Positions 8,564-13,999 of a DNA stretch of 13,999 nucleotides are shown here, one piece after another. Origin of the DNA: Hemicentrotus pulcherrimus. Taxonomy: Eukaryota > Echinodermata > Echinoidea > Camarodonta > Strongylocentrotidae. Within the stretch, counting starts at the first letter, position 1. Each line of letters begins with the position of its first letter. The stretch lies in NCBI GenBank assembly GCA_003118195.1, contig BEXV01002159.1:14571-28569 (forward strand), read 5' to 3'. The notes beneath the pieces were generated by a model. That model was not told the DNA's origin and searched no databases. It worked only from the letters and a program-made list of their open reading frames with translations. Both the position numbers and the translations under genes were made by a program.

Positions 8564-9525
8564 ATGGGGTGTTGTGAAATGCAAGGATGGGTGATATATC
8601 AAGATGACTGGTAGTATGGAGGGGTGCTATGAGGTTAAGGAGGGGTGATATCAAGATGACCGGTGGTATGGAAGGGGTGCTATGATGGTAAGGAGGGTGA
8701 TATCAAGATGACTGGTGGTATGGATGGGGTGCTATGAGGGTAAGGAGGGGGTGATATCAAGATGACTGGTAGTATGGATGAGGTGCTATGAGGGTAAGGA
8801 GGGGTGATATCAAGATGACTGGTAGTATGTATGGATGAGGAGCTATGAGGGTAAGGAGGGGTAATATTAAGATGACTGGTAGTATGGATGGGGTGCTATG
8901 AGGGTAAGGGGGGGGGTGATATCAAGATGACTGGTAGTATGGATGGGGTGCTATGAGGGTAAGGAGGGGTGATATCAAGATGACTGGTGGTATGGATGGG
9001 TGCTATGAGGGTAAGGAGGGGTGATATCAGAATGACTGGTGGTATGGATGGGGTACTATGAGGGTAAGGAGGGGGTGATATCAGGATGACTGGTAGTATG
9101 GATGGGGTGCTATGAGGGTAAGGAGGGTGGTATCAAGATGACTGGTGGTATAAAGGGTTACTATGAGGGTATTAAAGGAGGGTGGTATCAAGATGACTGG
9201 TAGTATGGATGGGTTACAATGAGGGTTAAGAGGGTGATAGCAAGATGACTGGTAGTATGGATGGGGTGCTATGAGGGTAAGGAGGGTGATATCAAGGTGA
9301 CTGGTGGTATGGATGGGGTGCTGTGAGGGTAAGGAGGGGTGATATCAAGATGACTGGTAGTATGGTTGGGGTGCTATGAGGGTAAGGGGGGGGGTGATAT
9401 CAAGATGACTGGTAGTATGGATGGGGTGCTATGAGGGTAAGGAGGGGTGATATCAAGATGACTGGTAGTATGGTTGGGGTGCTGTGAGGGTAAGGAGGGG
9501 TGGTATCAAGATGACTAGTGGTGTG
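8564..9525 (+). repeat. 18-copy, ~53-bp G-rich minisatellite
   Basis: A unit with blocks GATGGGGTGCTATGAGGG, TAAGGAGGGGTGATATCAAG and ATGACTGGTAGTATG repeats head to tail about 18 times, judged by successive ATGACTGGT or variant phrases near 8604, 8657, 8708, 8762 and so on to 9511. Most units have 53 bp with small indels. Many copies keep the palindrome GATATC. The + strand is G-rich and C-poor. Two copies have a nine-G run (8908-8916 and 9386-9394). Units contain stops and the length is not a multiple of three, so the array is not protein-coding. Confidence 0.97.
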
Positions 9526-9765
9526 TCCGCAGTGGAAAATGAAGTCATGGAACAGTTGATTTTGGATGGATATAGGATTTCAACATGGACATGTAAAGAA
9601 GATGTGTTTTAAAGTGATTGTTGAGTTATATTAATCCATTTTTCCCCCTATAAGAATTTTGATGAGACCGGCACCACATTCCTGCATCCAATCCGTATCT
9701 CCTTACCATTATGTTCTCCTTGCTTACTAACCCTGCACCTCTACCACCAACCTCATTCCTTGAAC

Positions 9766-9767
<2 letters not shown>

Positions 9768-9802
<35 letters not shown>

Positions 9803-9846
9803 ATCCCTCTCTCTCTCTCTCTCCATCTCTCTCTCTCTCTCTCTTC
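9768..9846 (+). repeat. (TC)n microsatellite
   Basis: An almost pure CT dinucleotide tract of nearly 80 bp is broken by a few A or C interruptions. The open frames on both strands here (arginine/glutamate or serine/leucine strings) are artefacts of the tract. Confidence 0.97.
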
Positions 9847-10140
9847 CATGCTTGTGTTGATTGCACTGTTCTGTTGAGTTCTACTTTACACCAAGTTGGT
9901 TGTGTTTCTCGTATGTTGTACTTTATCATGATGTATGGTGATCACTTCTTTATTCTTATCACATTTTACCAGCTCTTAAAAGGAAAGCCCACACTGACAT
10001 GTATTTGATTTCAAAGAAAGTTATAAGTTAATGACAGTAAAAAGAGAATTGAAGTAATCAAAAGGGTAATATGTTAGATATAGAAACCTTTAAACTTTAA
10101 AGTCTTGAAAATCATGACACAAATATGCAAATTTGATCAA

Positions 10141-10184
10141 AATTGTTTATGTAAAAATTGTTTATGTCAAAATTGTTTATGTCA
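10141..10184 (+). repeat. 15-bp direct repeat, three copies
   Basis: AATTGTTTATGT starts at 10141, 10156 and 10171, giving a regular period of 15 bp with AAA/TCA linkers. It is a small tandem array in intron sequence. Confidence 0.85.
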
Positions 10185-12453
10185 GTGCGGACTTCCCTAC
10201 TTAAAGGTAGTGGCAATTGTGAGCAATGAATGGAAATCATAGCATTTGAATATTTGCTTCAAAACCAATTAAACATTGGTGACAACTTTACCATGGAAAT
10301 ACCTGAAAATGAAAAGAGAAGATATCCCATTCAGTAGATTACATACATACATGTTACGATTATTTGTGGATAAGTAACATCCAGAGGCAATTGATTTACA
10401 TATACAGTACATGTATATAGCAAATATTTAGGGGAAAGACGTAGCAAATAATGATGTTAATCATATTTGTGTTGTCATTTAGGGGGATTGTAGTAAGCTA
10501 CTGGTATTTGGAGGAAAATCTGACTCTTCCCACTACCCAACATGTTGTCCAACTCTTTATGAGATACTTTAATCTTCATGGCCACACAAATAATATCCCT
10601 ATACTGCATTGTATCTATGGTGAGATGGATATATTTCAATTTAGGCTTCAAGTTATTAGCTGTCAATCTATACCGGTGTTAAAAGGGTTGCCAGAGAGCA
10701 AACCAAAATGGGTAACTTTGAAAAGCCATTTTGCTGCACAAAGTAATCCCTTACTTTGGGGCCCTATTATATTGTGCAAAACTGCACGTGTGGCAAACGA
10801 GTTACTGTGCAAAGAGGCTTTGAAAGCAACTGAAGCTAGTGTTAACTATATTTAACAAATGCCACTACCTTAAAACTTGTGATGTCTTTCATTTGCGTGT
10901 GCTCTTTACTTGTATTGGGTCTTGTGTGGTTTGCTTTTTACTCTTTGTTTTTTTAGTCATGGAGTCCAGATTTCTCTCTTTAATTTTTTGCATTGTTTTT
11001 CATCTCGAATCTTTGAGAAATAAAAATGCACTTGTCATTGTCTTTTTGTGAGGAATTACACTCAAGTAATTAACTCAGAACTATTTAAAAGTGTCAAAAA
11101 GAATTAAATTGTAGGGAAAGGATAGTACTTAAAGATTTTATGAATGAAAATTGTTAACATTTTAGGTACATTCAAGTAAGCTTTCTGAATCCGGTGATAA
11201 AAAAGATGAAAATTTGGACTGAATATGGCTGTTTGCTGTGTACGTATATATTTTCATCACCTTCACACTTTTAATTCACCACATTTTCTGTCTTTATCTC
11301 TTCTCTCTCTCTTTCTGGGTTCTTGGGTGGCATGAAAAGTCATTTTGAAAATTCACTCAGTTCTGAGTAACTTTCTCTCAAAAGTGGTTAAAATGTGCAT
11401 TTTTGGCATGAAACATCCCTTTGAATTTGAACTTTGCTGTGGATTTAGCTTTGTATTTTTGATGCTTGATAAATTCATTATTAAAAAGGGAGTAGCCGAT
11501 TCTTGATTTAAATAATTGATTCTTTGACTAACAAATATTTGAAGGAGAAGTACACACAAGTTATCTCTTGTATGGGTAGCTTCATATACATCCACGTATA
11601 AATAATGACAGTTCATATTTATAGTTATTAATTGAGACTGAAATGAAAATCACTCAAGTTAGTTGCTTTTCTGAAGAGATGTTGTATAGACATCAAGATT
11701 AGGGCATGCAAATTCACATCTGTACGTGACCTTCTGGAATATTAATATTATTTTTGTTTCCCTTATTGCCTAGTATTATTCCTAAATATTTCTTCTTCAT
11801 GAAAACATTCTCATTTTATAACTGTTTAGTTTTGTTGTCATCTCTTTATCCGGAGAGATTTCCCAATAATACTTCTTGTAACTCTTGGGTCTGTAATCTA
11901 TACTTTTAGCCCTTCATGTACATCTGGTTTGATTGTGATTCTTTATGTGTAATTCTCTTTTGCATGGTATTTCAAAAATTATTATCAGAGTTTGCAGTGA
12001 CATTTTTACCGTAATCACTTTTTACAATTTGCACAAAGAAGTGAAATGAACAGGCATTTCTACATGGCAATAATTTGAAAAATATTTTCAAAAATCTTTC
12101 AAGTGAAAGACAAAGGAAAAGAAGAAAAAAAATCATCTGTATAAATAGCATTTGTAAAAAAAACAACAAATTAATTTATATCTGCAAAGATTGGAGTGCA
12201 ATTTTCACTACCCCTCATTTATTTCATAATAAATGTATATCAACAGTAAAACAACGTGAGGGAAGTTTAGAAAGTTATATATTTTTACAAGTAAATTGAC
12301 ACCATTTCCTGTATATCATATTTCTCACAAATGAACTATGAAAGTTTAGAATGACAGACACCATCATGCATTATTGTGGACACAAGTTATGTATGTCAGG
12401 ATACATGTTAAAGTTCTCTATCATGTTTTTCCCGTGTTGCTTTATCGTTCACA

Positions 12454-13010
12454 ATGAATTTCAAATTTTCAAATTTCAAATTGATCTTTTCCACTGCTCC
12501 ATTCATATCATCTCATCATTTATGTATTAACATACTGAATGTCACTAACACATGTGTACAAGTACAATGCAATGTTCTCAGTTTTCCTCCAATCGTCATA
12601 CATTTTTTAAATATTCAATCACTCTCGTTCATTTTCCTCCATCAGTCTATGAACTCCTTTAAATTCTCAACATTCCTAACCTCTTTAATTAAACTCTTTT
12701 CTCCTATATCTGTACTCACCACTCTGCAAAGACATTGCTTCACATTCTTCCTCATGAAACTCACATTTTTCAAAATATTCTTTGTACAAATGACTAACCA
12801 AAGTCTTCAATTTCTACTCATTGATTCTCACAGTCATAGTCACATTCAAGTCTTGTCTAAAACCCATATCTCTTCTTCACTTGCAATAATTTTCAATATT
12901 ACTTCACAAGCAGCTCTCACCCATCAATTTTCCCAACAACATTTTGCCAACCAACACTCTCCCCAAAGTATTTCTTTCAATACTTCTTCTTACAATCGTT
13001 TGCTTTAAAT
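12454..13010 (+). repeat. Pyrimidine-rich, stop-poor region
   Basis: The + strand is biased to T, C and A with few G over about 550 bp. This leaves a 184-codon frame free of stops whose translation is rich in S, F, H, I and L, with no domain, no membrane pattern beyond scattered hydrophobics and no repeat-protein order. TTTTCCTCC recurs 50 bp apart (12582 and 12632). It resembles a worn version of the pyrimidine-rich minisatellite type at 2390-3080 more than a gene. Confidence 0.4.
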
Positions 13011-13158
13011 ATTTCCAAAATGTAGCAGCTACATGAATCTTTCTCCTCTCCATGCAATTCATTTCACATAATTTGTTTTAAATATGAAATTCATTTTGAA
13101 CATATATTGACAAGAATTTATGTATTGATTTATTTGGAAATAAATGTTTTCTGTTAAA

Positions 13159-13209
13159 AGCCAGAAGAGTATTAACTCATATACTTCTACAGAGTTAAGA
13201 CCTCTGGCT
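13159..13209. repeat. Compound hairpin (two nested perfect 7-bp stems)
   Basis: The outer arms are AGCCAGA (13159-13165) and TCTGGCT (13203-13209). The inner arms are TTAACTC (13172-13178) and GAGTTAA (13192-13198), around a 13-nt loop. Internal loops of 6 and 4 nt separate the two stems. The 51-nt structure sits 57 bp before the inverted-repeat element at 13266. Confidence 0.6.
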
Positions 13210-13265
13210 CTCTACAACAATATACAATACTACAGAAAGCTCTTATGAAGTATATTTATTAATCA

Positions 13266-13696
13266 GGGCTGGTATTCAATGCAGTACTTTGTTTAAGTAA
13301 AACTTTTACTTGGCATTTTGCCTTAACTAAGTAAAATGTATTAATTCGTATTTACAGCCGACTTTACAGCAAAATACTTACTGATATTAGCATTGTGACA
13401 TCACACAGTCAATCAAAAATAATGCGCAATTTACGTGTCGCATTAAATGCCCGCTAATATAAAAGTGTGCAGCTTATGATGGCTGCGTATGAAAAACATT
13501 AAGGCTGTCAATCAATATTTCAAAATGATTGACTGAAGTCTGCTAGAGAGCTATCTTAAATTCAGGGTAAAAAAAATAGCCAGAAACATCAACTGAATAA
13601 CAAAGTTTGGGAAGTATTTTTTAATCTATAGGTAAGTTGAAAACTGAGTGAAAAAACTTATATTTCTGATTTAAGAATTGAATTGAATACTGGCCC
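13266..13696. mobile_element. 431-bp MITE-like element with imperfect terminal inverted repeats
   Basis: The left end GGGCTGGTATTCAAT (13266-13280) and the right end ATTGAATACTGGCCC (13682-13696) are inverted repeats matching at 13 of 15 positions. Inside are subterminal palindromes (AAGTAAAA-C-TTTTACTT near the left end), a TGTGACATCACA-type palindromic stretch, and a perfect 8-bp hairpin GTCAATCA/TGATTGAC (13507-13533). There is no coding capacity. This fits a non-autonomous class II transposon (MITE). The flanks show no clear target-site duplication, so the superfamily is left open. Confidence 0.6.
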
Positions 13697-13999
13697 AATT
13701 CTTTTTTCATGGATGAATCAGATATATTGTAGTGTGATTATTGCATTCTGTAATAATTAACACAATATTGGACACTGAAATGTTTCAAGAATACTGTTAC
13801 CTGTAAAATAAAATGACATTGATGAACTTGAAGTGTTCTTGATTGTGTTCAATCATTGTGACATGCATTAGGATTAAGTTGATGCTAAATTTTGAAAGAA
13901 ATATTTCCATAAATAACTCTTCTTCAGATAAACTGAGCAAGTATTGTACTTCATATACATAAAACATATTGTCAAATTTTGTACAAGATACATAATTAT

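Larger units (their letters stand above)
7812..13999 (+). other. 5' part of a large intron after exon E (runs off the window)
   Basis: From the gtaaga donor at 7812 to the window end I find no exon able to continue the split arginine codon into the expected helix and TxCDL motif. The intron is therefore at least 6.19 kb. It contains a 53-bp minisatellite (8564-9525), a TC microsatellite, a 15-bp triplication, a compound hairpin and a MITE-like segment. Stretches 7830-8560, 9850-10135, 10190-12450, 13010-13155 and 13700-13999 are AT-rich and show nothing I can name. Open frames at 10451-10855 and 12454-13008 are discussed under findings. Confidence 0.8.

Noticed and set aside
9626..9826. Minus-strand frame with an arginine/glutamate dipeptide string
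   Set aside because: Produced by the (TC)n microsatellite.
10860..10920. TCDVFHL-like peptide considered as the missing TxCDL exon
   Set aside because: The flanking residues do not match the PDE helix, and splice phase and borders do not fit exon E.
12454..13008. 184-codon open frame, the longest in the window
   Set aside because: T/C/A-biased sequence explains the lack of stops; the translation has no recognisable domain, and the region looks like worn repeat sequence.
1..13999. CRISPR array, tRNA/rRNA gene, or bacterial operon
   Set aside because: The tandem arrays lack repeat-spacer architecture, no cloverleaf or rRNA motif was seen, and the window is clearly spliced eukaryotic DNA.

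Overview
This is an animal nuclear genomic window. AT-rich introns separate short, more GC-rich exons bounded by AG/GT splice signals, and microsatellites, minisatellites and TE-like debris fill much of the rest. No bacterial, organellar or RNA gene is visible. The repeat style and the exon sequence suggest a marine invertebrate deuterostome such as an echinoderm. That is an inference from general appearance, not a demonstrated assignment.

The only gene I can support is on the + strand: an internal part of a class I cyclic-nucleotide phosphodiesterase, closest by remembered signatures to PDE10A (a GAF-domain PDE; PDE11/PDE5/PDE2 are more distant). Five exons join in phase: 603-742, 1053-1139, 5874-6027, 7145-7300 and 7639-7811. 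They total 710 nt, about 236 residues. They run from the linker just before the catalytic domain, through the YHNWxH and CHDLDHRG metal/catalytic motifs, to the region after ATDLALFF. The GAF domains (upstream) and the rest of the catalytic domain (the TxCDL aspartate, the substrate-binding glutamine and the C-terminus, downstream) are not in the window, so the gene is cut at both ends.

Layout: 1-602 is the end of an intron with two adjacent small hairpins. Intron 743-1052 is short. Intron 1140-5873 (4.7 kb) carries a degenerate 56-61 bp pyrimidine-rich minisatellite, a 41-T homopolymer ending in an N, a C/G-rich low-complexity block, and two exon-like segments with splice-like ends. Intron 6028-7144 ends in a 19-bp tandem triplication at the acceptor of the HD-motif exon. 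Intron 7301-7638 begins almost directly with a SINE/MITE-like repeat fragment. From 7812 to the window end is an intron longer than 6.1 kb, with an 18-copy, 53-bp G-rich minisatellite, a (TC)n tract, a 15-bp triplication, a compound hairpin and a 431-bp segment with imperfect terminal inverted repeats that looks like a non-autonomous DNA transposon.

No clearly new biological system is present. The points most worth checking are the candidate frame-preserving 33-nt microexon at 3094-3126, the strong internal splice-donor sequence inside the HD-motif exon, the G-rich minisatellite with a higher-order pattern, and the MITE-like element.
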